The notes under the pieces: generated by a model
Told to the model about the DNA's origin: nothing
What the model saw: the letters and a program-made list of their open reading frames with translations, nothing else
The model's database searches: none
Shown: positions 1-6,870 of the stretch, in pieces
How the letters are laid out: every line of letters begins with the position of its first letter
Position numbering within the stretch: the stretch's first letter is position 1
Program-made: the position numbers and the translations under genes
Assembly (NCBI GenBank): GCA_003523225.1
Contig: DPGK01000003.1
Coordinates: 1-15,238, forward strand
Direction: 5' to 3'
Length of the DNA: 15,238 bases
Source: Clostridiales bacterium
GTDB taxonomy: Bacteria; Bacillota; Clostridia; Oscillospirales; CAG-272

Positions 1-48
1 TCCTCTTCTCACACTGGAGAAGGTGGCAGCCGTAGACTGACGAATGCG
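1..48. repeat. Edge copy of a degenerate interspersed repeat
   Basis: Bases 1-23 match the reverse complement of 6809-6831 at 22 of 23 positions. Bases 20-40 (core GGTGGCAGCC, then CTGACG) closely match the right arm of the palindromic repeat at 15097-15148 read on the minus strand. The stretch can fold as a hairpin with CTTCTC and GAGAAG arms. It is probably one end of an element that continues off the left edge, so its full length cannot be seen. Confidence 0.55.
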
Positions 49-240
49 GAGAGCAGCATAAAGCTGTACATAATCAATTGTTAAAAACCGTGGAATATTG
101 TTTTTGGGCGGCTTTATTATTCACAGACTGCATTGATGTATGAGTTTAGAATTTCATTCAATCAAATTGTGCTCCGGGGAAATTTTACAACCGCACAGAT
201 GAATTGCAATGACTCACAAAAATAGAATTTGCATACAAAC

Positions 241-278
241 CGGCGATACCGGCGCACAAAAGTGCGCCGGTATCGCCG
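241..278 (-). terminator. Rho-independent terminator of the DUF898-like gene
   Basis: A perfect 17-bp stem (241-257 with 262-278) closes an AAAA loop. It starts 6 nt past the stop codon of the minus-strand gene ending at 285. The tract after the stem on the minus strand is only moderately T-rich (GTTTGT). The stem is unusually long and GC-rich, so it may work in both directions. Confidence 0.75.
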
Positions 279-284
279 CATATT

Positions 285-587
285 TCAGGCTTTGAAGTGG
301 GTGTGCTTGACCACCCATTTTTTCATATTGATATTGAGCCAGAAGGAATAAATACCTATTGTGATGATGGTAAGCAGCATCCATTTGATATATGTTCCGA
401 AAAGCTGACCGCCCGTGCCGTCAAAGGTGAGCTGTTTTCCGTCAAGCACGGTGTGCGACGCGATCCAGCGCTCCTTAAAGCACACCGCCCATGGAGCGCC
501 GATGCCGAGCGTGATCAGAGTTATTAGGAACTGTACCAGATTCACCCCGATAAGACCGAGAAGTCCGCCGTTAAATTTTGATTCCAT
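285..587 (-). CDS. Small DUF898-like membrane protein
   Basis: The product is about 100 residues with two hydrophobic segments (about 11-32 and 66-85). The patterns PWAVCFKERWIASHT, then DGKQLTFDGTG, then GIYSFWL and a final KKWVVKHTHF are typical of DUF898 (YjgN-like) proteins, which are inner-membrane proteins of unknown function. Classical members are far longer and repeat this unit; this is a single short unit of the kind seen in Clostridia. An upstream ATG at 623 would add 12 residues, but GAGGAGGG at 599-606 sits 10-12 nt before the ATG at 587, so I start there. It is a single gene with its own terminator at 241-278. Possible promoter: TATAAT on the minus strand at 647-652, with no good -35. 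The family call is fairly firm; the role is unknown. Confidence 0.8.
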   Translation of the reverse strand: MESKFNGGLLGLIGVNLVQFLITLITLGIGAPWAVCFKERWIASHTVLDGKQLTFDGTGGQLFGTYIKWMLLTIITIGIYSFWLNINMKKWVVKHTHFKA

Positions 588-646
588 GTTATGTTTATCC
601 CTCCTCAAAAGATCATTCAGCACTTGCGTGCAGATCTGTTTTTTTC

Positions 647-652
647 ATTATA
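647..652 (-). promoter_or_regulatory. Possible -10 box for the DUF898-like gene
   Basis: The minus strand reads TATAAT about 60 nt before the start at 587. No recognisable -35 lies 16-18 nt upstream, so this is only a candidate. Confidence 0.3.
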
Positions 653-838
653 TGAGTACAGAAGCGCGCCCTTTCGCTCCCAAAGGTTTTTCGATGGCTC
701 AGCACGCCTGTAAGCCGGAGTTTATCCGCAGGTAATTGCAGAAGTACCTTTTCATGTTGAACTGTCGCCGCGCAAATTCCCATTTGTTGCACGTTTACTG
801 TTCTATCGCAGGATCGTGGATCTTTCTGCCGCGAATAC

Positions 839-878
839 GAAAATGCCCGAACATATTTTTCTCTGCCCGGGCATTTTC
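839..878. other. 11-bp hairpin in the intergenic region
   Basis: GAAAATGCCCG (839-849) pairs perfectly with CGGGCATTTTC (868-878) across an 18-nt loop. It lies about 170 nt past the stop of the gene ending at 1045 and could end that transcript, but neither side has a clean T-tract after the stem. It may be a weak bidirectional terminator. Confidence 0.35.
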
Positions 879-1044
879 TTTCATTCAGATAACAGCTCGC
901 ACAGGCTCCCTCGGCGGCAGACTGCTTACCGGGACAACACACCCTCCTGCAATGTCCTCCGCACGAATGGCGGCTTTCATGCCTTCGATATCTTACTGTC
1001 TTATGAACACCCGACCATTACGCCGGGGCACTCTGAATTAATGA

Positions 1045-2430
1045 TTATTTTCTTTTAATAACGATCGCGCTGCCAAGCAGAGCTACAAGTGCCACGGCTC
1101 CGATCGCTGCCGATGAACCGCATCCGGATTTTCCGGCAGGCTCTGTCGTCTCGGCAGACGTTGCGGGAGCATCCGTGACCTCAGGTGCATTTGTGGCAGG
1201 CTCGGTCTGCTGAGGCTTCGCCTCGGTTACCGCCGCGGTGGTGACGGGAGCTTTTGTGGTTTCGGGAGCGGTGGTCTCAACCTTCTTGAGTCTTTCGGAG
1301 ATACCGGCAACAAAAGCGTCAACTATCGGCTGTCCGACCACAGTCAGAGGAGCCATGAATATCTGGTCAACACCGGTGTTTCCCGAGCCCTGATCGCCGA
1401 CATAAAGCACGTCGTTTACAACTCTGACTCCGACAAGTGAGTTCACACCGTCAAAGAAAAATGAATCGCAGCTCACATTCACGTTATCCGCAGTCAGCTT
1501 GATGGTCTCAATAAGCGCAAGAGAGGCTTTATCGTACACGCAGATGCAGGTGGGGCTTGACTGGCTGGTCACGATAACGTAGCCTTCCCACACGGTCACG
1601 GCATAGCCCTTGTTCTGCGATACGGTGTTCAGCACCTTCTTGCCGTCCTCGGAAAGGACCATGAGACCGGAATCGGAATCGCTGACAAAGCCCATGTAAA
1701 TGGTACCGTCAACGTCAACGTCAAGATAGTTGCCCTCTTTCAGCTTGTAGGGGGAGGACTGGAGATTTACACGTCCGCCGTCGCCGAAGGTGGTATCAAG
1801 CACCGGAGCGGCAGGATCGGTAACATCAAATCTGTAAAGGTAGTCAACGTCATAGTTCACGATTATGTACATATAGTATCTGCCCGCCAGCTCGCGCACG
1901 GCAACGCCGTTGATACCGGTCTTGGTGGAGTCATCGGTCTCGATAAATACCTCACGGTATACTTCCTTGAGCCAACCGTCGCTGCCCTTTTCGTCGTACT
2001 TTACTACGGCAAAGGAAGCAAACGACTTGTTTGAACGGCTGGCAAGACCGACATAGAGATATCCGCGGTCGTCTGTCGCCATTCCTTTAGGATAAGAGAT
2101 CGAAGCACCGTCTTTTTCAACGTGAACGTAAGTTCCGGCAAGTCTGCCGGTCTTGGCGTCAAACATCTCAACAGCGGAGGTTCCGCCCGGATTGAGGTAT
2201 CCGCCGAAAACATATGAGCCGTCTGCTGCAACCGCAAAGCCGCGCATATTGTACTGTCCGTGGCCAAGACTGCCGCCGATATCGTCGTCGCCGAAGTTGT
2301 AGCCGCTCGCTGTCTGAGTAAGGATGCTGAACTTGATATCCTTCCAGATATCATCGGCGGCAGATGCGCCGACGCACATCGCCGAAAGGAGCATCAGACA
2401 CACAAGAACACAGGCAAAGATTCGTTTCAT
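1045..2430 (-). CDS. Secreted beta-propeller-like protein with C-terminal membrane anchor
   Basis: The 461-residue protein begins with a signal peptide (residues 1 to about 25, ending GASA). Its body (about 27-380) contains repeated strand-rich segments such as GMATDDRGYLYVGLA and DVDVDGTIYMGFV, resembling NHL/PQQ-type propeller blades. A low-complexity Thr/Pro/Glu linker (about 382-435) follows, then GCGSS, a hydrophobic helix and a terminal KRK. This is a surface-tethered architecture; the Gly-Cys-Gly-Ser motif just before the helix is notable. The start is supported by AGGAGG 11 nt upstream. It lies 83 bp after aspS on the same strand and may be read with it or from its own weak promoter in that AT-rich gap. 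The ligand and role are unknown, and the propeller call rests on repeat pattern only. Confidence 0.8.
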   Translation of the reverse strand: MKRIFACVLVCLMLLSAMCVGASAADDIWKDIKFSILTQTASGYNFGDDDIGGSLGHGQYNMRGFAVAADGSYVFGGYLNPGGTSAVEMFDAKTGRLAGTYVHVEKDGASISYPKGMATDDRGYLYVGLASRSNKSFASFAVVKYDEKGSDGWLKEVYREVFIETDDSTKTGINGVAVRELAGRYYMYIIVNYDVDYLYRFDVTDPAAPVLDTTFGDGGRVNLQSSPYKLKEGNYLDVDVDGTIYMGFVSDSDSGLMVLSEDGKKVLNTVSQNKGYAVTVWEGYVIVTSQSSPTCICVYDKASLALIETIKLTADNVNVSCDSFFFDGVNSLVGVRVVNDVLYVGDQGSGNTGVDQIFMAPLTVVGQPIVDAFVAGISERLKKVETTAPETTKAPVTTAAVTEAKPQQTEPATNAPEVTDAPATSAETTEPAGKSGCGSSAAIGAVALVALLGSAIVIKRK

Positions 2431-2513
2431 AACAGTGATTTCCTCCTGAAAATATAATTTTTTGGTTATATAAACCTCTGCGCCCTCGCGCGCAAAGGCA
2501 GGGTACTGTTTTT

Positions 2514-3800
2514 TTACGGGGTAAGTCTGTCGGGACCGCGGAAGAGGAACTGCGCCTCCTTGATGGAGATGCCGAGGAAGAGCATTGTAAGTCTGTCAAC
2601 GCCAACGCCAAAGCCTCCGTGAGGCGGGCAGCCGTAGCGGAAGAACTCGGTGTAGAATTTAACATCTTCAACAAGTCCCTTTTCGGCGGCGTTGGCACAA
2701 AGCTCGGCATAGCGGTGCTCGCGCTGTGCGCCGGAGGTTATTTCAACGCCGCGCCAGATAAGATCATAGCCCTGCGGCACGCCGTCCTTCCGCATATGAT
2801 AGAAGGGGCGCTTGTCGGCGGCAAAATCGGTTACGAACAAAAACTCATGTCCGAACATCTCCTGCGCCAGACGGTAGGTAAGGCGCTCGGCGTCGGTGGT
2901 GAGGTCGCCCTTTTCGGATTCGGGAGCGGTATAACCGTATCTTGCTTCAAGCTCGCGGTAGATATCGGCAACACTCATTACCGGGAAGGGCTTGACGGGA
3001 ACAACAGTGTCAAGACCGAAAAGACGCTTGATATCGTCGGCGTACTTCGGCACGACCTTTTCCATCATATCCGTTATCATATCCTCCTCGAACTTCATAA
3101 CGTCGCGGAAGGAGTCAATATACGAAAACTCAAGGTCAAAGCCGGTAAATTCAGTCGCGTGCTTGCTGGTGTGCGACTTTTCGGCACGGAAAACAGGCGC
3201 CACCTCGAAAACGCGCTCAAAGCCCGCCGCCATAGCCATCTGCTTATAGAACTGAGGCGACTGCGCAAGATACGCGTCGCGGTCAAAGTAGCTGAGCTTG
3301 AAGACCTCCGCTCCGCTTTCGCTTGCCGCACCGATGATCTTGGGTGAGTGGAACTCAAGAAAATGGCGGTCGAGCAGAAACTGACGCATTGCCGCTACCA
3401 TGTCTGTCTGGAGCTTGAAGATAAGCGTGTTGCGCTCGGTGCGCAGATCGACCCAGCGGTAATCAAGCCGGGAGTCTATCGCGGAGTCGGGCTTGATGGG
3501 CAGAGCATCCGCTATCGACTCGATGCGTATAGAGGAGGGAATGATCTCGATCCCGCCGAGCTTTACATAGTCGTTTGCGACCGCCTCGCCCTCGATCGTG
3601 ACCACCGAGTCAAGGGTGAGTCTGTCGACCTCAGCCGACATTTCGGCGCTTTTTTCCTTCTCCAGCGTCACCTGTATCTTTCCGGTGATATCGCGTATGA
3701 CCAGAAAAGCCATTGTGCGCTTGTTGCGCAGATTTTCAACAAATCCCTGAATTTTAACCCTGCTGCCGGGAGTTACCTCGCTGATGTAAGTGCGTTCCAT
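2514..3800 (-). CDS. aspS: Aspartyl-tRNA synthetase, archaeal type (possibly non-discriminating)
   Basis: This cytoplasmic enzyme charges tRNA with aspartate. At 428 residues it lacks the bacterial GAD insertion and matches the shorter archaeal-type class II AspRS. An OB-fold anticodon-binding domain occupies about 1-110. The catalytic core has QSPQFYKQ (180-187), motif 2 with FRAEKSHTSKH (204-214, Arg205), SGAQREHRY (355-363) and motif 3 GVGVDRLTM (398-406, Arg403). Bacterial members of this type often also charge tRNA(Asn) and work with the GatCAB amidotransferase, which is not in this window. The His and Pro marking non-discriminating enzymes are not obvious at the positions I align by eye (near E22/N23 and K80/L81), so specificity is open. 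Start: ATG preceded by GAGGT. Promoter TTGACA-N17-TAAAAT lies upstream at 3851-3879. Confidence 0.93.
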   Translation of the reverse strand: MERTYISEVTPGSRVKIQGFVENLRNKRTMAFLVIRDITGKIQVTLEKEKSAEMSAEVDRLTLDSVVTIEGEAVANDYVKLGGIEIIPSSIRIESIADALPIKPDSAIDSRLDYRWVDLRTERNTLIFKLQTDMVAAMRQFLLDRHFLEFHSPKIIGAASESGAEVFKLSYFDRDAYLAQSPQFYKQMAMAAGFERVFEVAPVFRAEKSHTSKHATEFTGFDLEFSYIDSFRDVMKFEEDMITDMMEKVVPKYADDIKRLFGLDTVVPVKPFPVMSVADIYRELEARYGYTAPESEKGDLTTDAERLTYRLAQEMFGHEFLFVTDFAADKRPFYHMRKDGVPQGYDLIWRGVEITSGAQREHRYAELCANAAEKGLVEDVKFYTEFFRYGCPPHGGFGVGVDRLTMLFLGISIKEAQFLFRGPDRLTP

Positions 3801-3850
3801 ATAAACCTCATAACAATAATAATATAAAGTATCGGATTGTAATTATTAAT

Positions 3851-3879
3851 ATTTTAACACACACGGCGACAACTGTCAA
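3851..3879 (-). promoter_or_regulatory. Sigma-A promoter of aspS
   Basis: On the minus strand TTGACA (3879-3874) is followed after 17 nt by TAAAAT (3856-3851). This predicts a start near 3844 and a leader of about 44 nt before the aspS ATG. Confidence 0.7.
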
Positions 3880-3910
3880 GTGTCCGCGGTGTTTTTATGC
3901 TCCGGCGTGC

Positions 3911-4843
3911 TTATTGCTGCGCCGGACCTACCGTTCTTTCAAGAAATTCAAGACTTGCCGCGCCGCCGTCAAGCCGCGCGCGTACTCCGATGGGCAGTAC
4001 GGCATGGCGTGAGCCGTGTCCGAAGTCGTCGGTGTACACGACAGGTATCCCGAATCTGTCACCAAGCAGCCCCAGCCATGACGCAAGCGCCTCGGGCGGC
4101 TCTCCGCTGCCGTCATAGCAGCCGACGATAAGCCCGCGCACCCGCTTCATGAAGTCGTTCTGCCATATCGTCGTCATATACGCGCTGTACGCGTCAAGGC
4201 GCGAAAACTTTTCGTGGTCCTCAATAAACAGTATATAATCCTCGCAGGGATCCCATGAAAAGGTGTTGCAGCCGAACATCATGGCAAAGTTGCGGGAATA
4301 TCCGCCGATGAGTAAGCCCTCGCCCACCCCCGGACGTATGCTTTTCCAGCAGGAGTCGGAGCTGAAAAAGCGCGGCTCTCCGTTAATGAAATTCTCCTCG
4401 AATTGCAGATAGTTATAATACCGCATATCCGAAAATACCGCGGTGGACTGCCCGTAATAGGTGACAAGCCCCGTCATGGCGTATATTGCCTCAAGTATGG
4501 TCGTGCCGTCGCTGTAGCTGGTATATATCTTGGGATTTTTACGTATCGTCTCATAATCCAGCAACGGAAGCACCGCAGGCGCACCCTCGCCGCCTCCGAA
4601 AAGCACCATCCTGACCTCCGGGTCAGCCGCCATCTCGTTTATGTCGTCGGCGCGCTCGGCGTCCGACGCCGAAAAACCCCATGAATCGGCAAACAGATTT
4701 CTGCCGAGCTTTACTTTGAAACCCAGTCGCTCAAGCACGCTTACGACCCGCGTCTCTCCACCCGGCTTCACAATATGGCACGGGGAAACTATGCCTATCG
4801 TATCTCCGCGGCGCAGTCCGGGAGGTAAAATTCTTTCCATCAT
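3911..4843 (-). CDS. S66-family LD-carboxypeptidase (LdcA/MccF-like)
   Basis: The 310-residue protein belongs to peptidase family S66. These serine enzymes cut the L-D bond of muropeptide tetrapeptides in murein recycling (LdcA) or detoxify microcin C-type compounds (MccF). The expected triad is visible: Ser111 in SYSDGTT, Glu208 in LFIEDHE and His276 in FGHGSRH, with spacing like known LdcA. GDTIGIVSPC near the N-terminus and GGGEGAPAVLPLLDY before the serine are further hallmarks. The usual GGNL before the glutamate reads GGYS (180-183), so this is a divergent member. No signal peptide, so it should be cytosolic. Tandem ATGs at 4843 and 4840; an AAGG ribosome site precedes the first by 7 nt. 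Overlapping promoters lie at 4891-4925. LdcA versus MccF-like substrate cannot be decided. Confidence 0.88.
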   Translation of the reverse strand: MMERILPPGLRRGDTIGIVSPCHIVKPGGETRVVSVLERLGFKVKLGRNLFADSWGFSASDAERADDINEMAADPEVRMVLFGGGEGAPAVLPLLDYETIRKNPKIYTSYSDGTTILEAIYAMTGLVTYYGQSTAVFSDMRYYNYLQFEENFINGEPRFFSSDSCWKSIRPGVGEGLLIGGYSRNFAMMFGCNTFSWDPCEDYILFIEDHEKFSRLDAYSAYMTTIWQNDFMKRVRGLIVGCYDGSGEPPEALASWLGLLGDRFGIPVVYTDDFGHGSRHAVLPIGVRARLDGGAASLEFLERTVGPAQQ

Positions 4844-4890
4844 ATCTTTTCCTTTTCTCCGGAACCGTATTTCCGGTCTGTGGTCTCGAT

Positions 4891-4925
4891 ATTATAATTA
4901 TAATGCCAAGCGCCGTCAAAATCAA
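4891..4925 (-). promoter_or_regulatory. Two overlapping sigma-A promoters for the LD-carboxypeptidase
   Basis: On the minus strand TTGACG (4919-4914) is 17 nt before TATAAT (4896-4891), and TTGATT (4925-4920) is 17 nt before a second TATAAT (4902-4897). GCGCTTG occurs twice in and just upstream of this stretch and could be part of an operator. Confidence 0.6.
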
Positions 4926-5018
4926 GCGCTTTGACAAAATTTACTCATCACGTGCGTTTTTTTCTTTCCCGATTACTGCAAAATGACCGTAACTCCCGTG
5001 CAATTGCAAAATCAGCTA

Positions 5019-5047
5019 TTGAAAATGCCGCGATCCTGTGATATAAT
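5019..5047 (+). promoter_or_regulatory. Sigma-A promoter of the mgtC pair, extended -10
   Basis: TTGAAA (5019-5024), a 17-nt spacer, then TATAAT (5042-5047) preceded by TGA, an extended -10. Predicted transcription start is near 5054, giving a leader of about 77 nt. That is too short for a full magnesium M-box riboswitch, and no M-box-like structure was recognised. Confidence 0.7.
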
Positions 5048-5068
5048 TATATATCTATCAATTGAATG

Positions 5069-5084
5069 CCCGGATATATCCGGG
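5069..5084 (+). promoter_or_regulatory. Perfect 16-bp palindrome in the mgtC leader
   Basis: CCCGGATATATCCGGG is a perfect palindrome about 15-30 nt after the predicted transcription start. It could be an operator for a dimeric repressor or a short RNA hairpin (6-bp stem, 4-nt loop). No regulator is encoded next to it. Confidence 0.35.
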
Positions 5085-5130
5085 GAGACAACGGTGTAAA
5101 TACGCATCGGATGAAAGGAATGCTGTAAAA

Positions 5131-5832
5131 ATGGAATGGCTGTCTTCCGCGCTTGAATACCTGCGCGGAGCAAATCTCGCCGCCACTGCTTTTCGCCTTT
5201 TCCTGGCAATGCTGTTCGGCGGAATCATCGGTCTTGAAAGAGGACGCCGGCGTCGTCCGGCGGGCTTCCGCACACATATCCTCGTCTGCATGGGCGCGGC
5301 TCTTGCAATGAGCATCAGCCAGTATGTCGCGGTAACATTGGGTCAGACCACCGACGTATCACGTCTCGGCGCGCAGGTCATCAACGGCATCGGCTTTCTG
5401 GGCGCAGGCACGATAGTTGTCACGGGCAGTCAGCAGGTAAAGGGACTTACCACCGCCGCAGGTCTTTGGGCTTCCGCCTGCATGGGACTTGCCATAGGTG
5501 CAGGGTACTACGAGTGCGCACTGCTTGCCTGCTTTACAATATTCATTACAATAACGGTTCTCAACTATGTTGAAAAGCTGCTTACGTCGCGCACCAAGAA
5601 TATGAACATAAACGTAACGATGACCGAGGTCGGTGCAATTCCGGGAGTGCTGGATTCACTGCGCAGCATGAACATAAAGATATTCGACGTTGAGATAACC
5701 AACGTACGCGACCTCAGGATAGAATCCCCCAGCGTAATTATTGAAATGAAGCTGCCGCGCCGTCGTCCGCACGCGGAGATCATCACCTCCATCGCAGAAA
5801 TCGACGGAGTAATTTCGGTAGAAGAGCCGTAA
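5131..5832 (+). CDS. MgtC/SapB family membrane protein, first copy
   Basis: The 233-residue protein has the MgtC N-terminal membrane domain: RLFLAMLFGGIIGLERG (22-38), then PAGFRTHILVCMGAAL (43-58), then RLGAQVINGIGFLGAGTI (78-95) and QVKGLTTAAGLWASA (102-116). An ACT-like cytosolic domain follows from about 155. MgtC proteins are tied to growth at low magnesium and, in pathogens, to control of the F-type ATP synthase; they are not proven Mg transporters. An upstream TTG at 5062 would add 23 residues, but it lies close to the predicted transcription start and would make the protein longer than its paralogue, so the ATG at 5131 (AAAGGA 11 nt upstream) is preferred. It is followed after 21 bp by a second MgtC gene under the same promoter. 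Confidence 0.88.
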   Translation: MEWLSSALEYLRGANLAATAFRLFLAMLFGGIIGLERGRRRRPAGFRTHILVCMGAALAMSISQYVAVTLGQTTDVSRLGAQVINGIGFLGAGTIVVTGSQQVKGLTTAAGLWASACMGLAIGAGYYECALLACFTIFITITVLNYVEKLLTSRTKNMNINVTMTEVGAIPGVLDSLRSMNIKIFDVEITNVRDLRIESPSVIIEMKLPRRRPHAEIITSIAEIDGVISVEEP

Positions 5833-5853
5833 ATACAGAAGGGGGCTGTTAAT

Positions 5854-6543
5854 ATGTCTGAATTTATACAGGTAATAAAAGGGACAGATATCATAGGAGT
5901 TGCGGTAAGGCTGTTTCTTGCCGTTCTTTGCGGCGGACTTATCGGGCTTGAGCGCGAAAGCAAGCGCCGTTCCGCCGGTTTCCGCACACATACTCTTATC
6001 TGCATCGGCGCAACGCTGACCACACTTACCGGTCAGTATCTTCTCGCGCGCGGCCTTTACACCGACCCGGCCCGACTCGGCGCGCAGGTCATAGCCGGAA
6101 TGGGCTTTATCGGTGCGGGAGCAATAATCGTCACCTCACGCCGTCAGGTAAAGGGACTTACCACCGCCGCAGGTCTTTGGTCGTCGGCAATAATCGGGCT
6201 TGCAATAGGCACGGGGTATTATGAGGCTGCGCTGATCGCAGTAGCGCTTGTGCTCTTCTCTGAGATAATTCTCTCAAAGCTTGAATACTTCATCATTTCC
6301 ACCGCGCGCTCGATGAATATTTACGTTGAATTTTCGGAGATCGAAAACCTCAACGCGATCGTTGACGAAGTGAAAAAGCACAATATGACAATAGTTGATG
6401 TTGAGATAACCAAATCAAGACCGTCGCAGGGAATGCGCCCGAGCGCAATCCTTGCCCTGCAATTTAAAAAGAAGATCCCGCATGAAAATGTGATGACCTT
6501 TATCTCTGAGGTTCCCGGAGTGACCTCCGTCGAGGAGCTGTGA
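5854..6543 (+). CDS. MgtC/SapB family membrane protein, second copy
   Basis: The 229-residue paralogue keeps the whole MgtC pattern: RLFLAVLCGGLIGLERE (19-35), SAGFRTHTLICIGATL (40-55), RLGAQVIAGMGFIGAGAI (74-91) and QVKGLTTAAGLWSSA (98-112), then an ACT-like tail from about 153. Several hydrophobic helices place it in the cytoplasmic membrane. The start at 5854 is preceded by AAGGGGG. It shares 36 identical consecutive bases with the first copy (6145-6180 versus 5434-5469) although much of the remaining DNA has diverged, so the pair is a tandem duplication with a strongly conserved core or some gene conversion. The two may form a mixed complex or answer different conditions. A strong terminator follows at 6601-6639. 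Confidence 0.88.
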   Translation: MSEFIQVIKGTDIIGVAVRLFLAVLCGGLIGLERESKRRSAGFRTHTLICIGATLTTLTGQYLLARGLYTDPARLGAQVIAGMGFIGAGAIIVTSRRQVKGLTTAAGLWSSAIIGLAIGTGYYEAALIAVALVLFSEIILSKLEYFIISTARSMNIYVEFSEIENLNAIVDEVKKHNMTIVDVEITKSRPSQGMRPSAILALQFKKKIPHENVMTFISEVPGVTSVEEL

Positions 6544-6600
6544 CCCGCGACCCGCACCCGTATGTGATCGGGATAACATACGAAAGTAACTGAACACATG

Positions 6601-6639
6601 AAAAACTGCCGTAAGCGCTTATGCTGACGGCAGTTTTTT
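6601..6639 (+). terminator. Rho-independent terminator of the mgtC pair
   Basis: AAAAACTGCCGT (6601-6612) pairs perfectly with ACGGCAGTTTTT (6627-6638) and ends in a run of six T. It starts 57 nt past the second mgtC stop. The A-tract on the left would let it act on the minus strand too. Confidence 0.88.
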
Positions 6640-6654
6640 CTGTCGGGTATCAGC

Positions 6655-6870
6655 CCAAACAGACTATTGTACATCATTGTGTTGTCCTCCTCATCCTTTT
6701 CCCCCGCTGTCGATGGCTGACTGAATCCATTCTTCATCTGATACAAGTGAAGACACTATTAGACTTCAGTTTAGAAAACTGCACATAATAATTTGCAGGC
6801 ACAAAAAGCCTTCTCCAGCGTGAGAAGAGGATGAGGAGGACAGAGTCATGTCGCACAATAGTCTGTTCGG
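6655..6870. mobile_element. 216-bp MITE-like inverted-repeat element
   Basis: Arms 6655-6709 and 6816-6870 are inverted copies matching at about 43 of 55 positions, including exact blocks AACAGACTATTGT and TGTCCTCCTCATCCT. The centre (6710-6815) has no gene but contains the small palindrome CAGTTT-AGA-AAACTG at 6767-6781. Bases 6809-6831 recur inverted at 1-23. Read on the minus strand, the CTTCTC/GAGAAG hairpin at the right arm is followed by GGCTTTTTGT, the same tail as the palindromic repeat at 15149 read on the plus strand, so it may also terminate transcripts. No target-site duplication was recognised. Confidence 0.6.

Larger units (their letters stand above)
588..1044. other. Intergenic stretch without a convincing gene
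   Basis: These 457 bases hold the ribosome site and possible -10 box of the DUF898-like gene and an 11-bp inverted repeat at 839-878. Open frames exist on both strands but lack ribosome sites and recognisable products. A minus-strand frame through about 613-1005 happens to be cysteine-rich. No clear terminator for the gene ending at 1045 was found. Confidence 0.5.

Noticed and set aside
885..980. 31-codon minus-strand ORF starting MKAAIRAEDIAGG
   Set aside because: The GAAGG is only 1 nt from the ATG, there is no family resemblance, and a stop lies just upstream in frame. It could be a gene remnant, but nothing proves it.
613..1005. Cysteine-rich minus-strand frame in the intergenic region
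   Set aside because: Several Cys near 860-970 looked like a metal-binding mini-protein, but there is no ribosome site, no recognisable family, and the end is Arg/Lys/Thr noise running into the neighbouring leader.
2619..3347. A 242-codon plus-strand open frame
   Set aside because: It lies opposite aspS, which has all class II motifs; the frame has no ribosome site and an arbitrary composition. A shadow of GC-skewed codons.
3901..3926. Hairpin TCCGGCG/CGCCGGA as terminator of the LD-carboxypeptidase
   Set aside because: A 7-bp stem overlaps the stop codon, but the minus strand after it is A-rich, not T-rich.
5062..5130. TTG start extending the first MgtC by 23 residues
   Set aside because: It lies within about 10 nt of the predicted transcription start, covers a palindrome, and the extension is absent from the paralogue.
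5048..5130. Magnesium (M-box) riboswitch before mgtC
   Set aside because: The leader is about 77 nt, too short for an M-box, and only one short palindrome is present.
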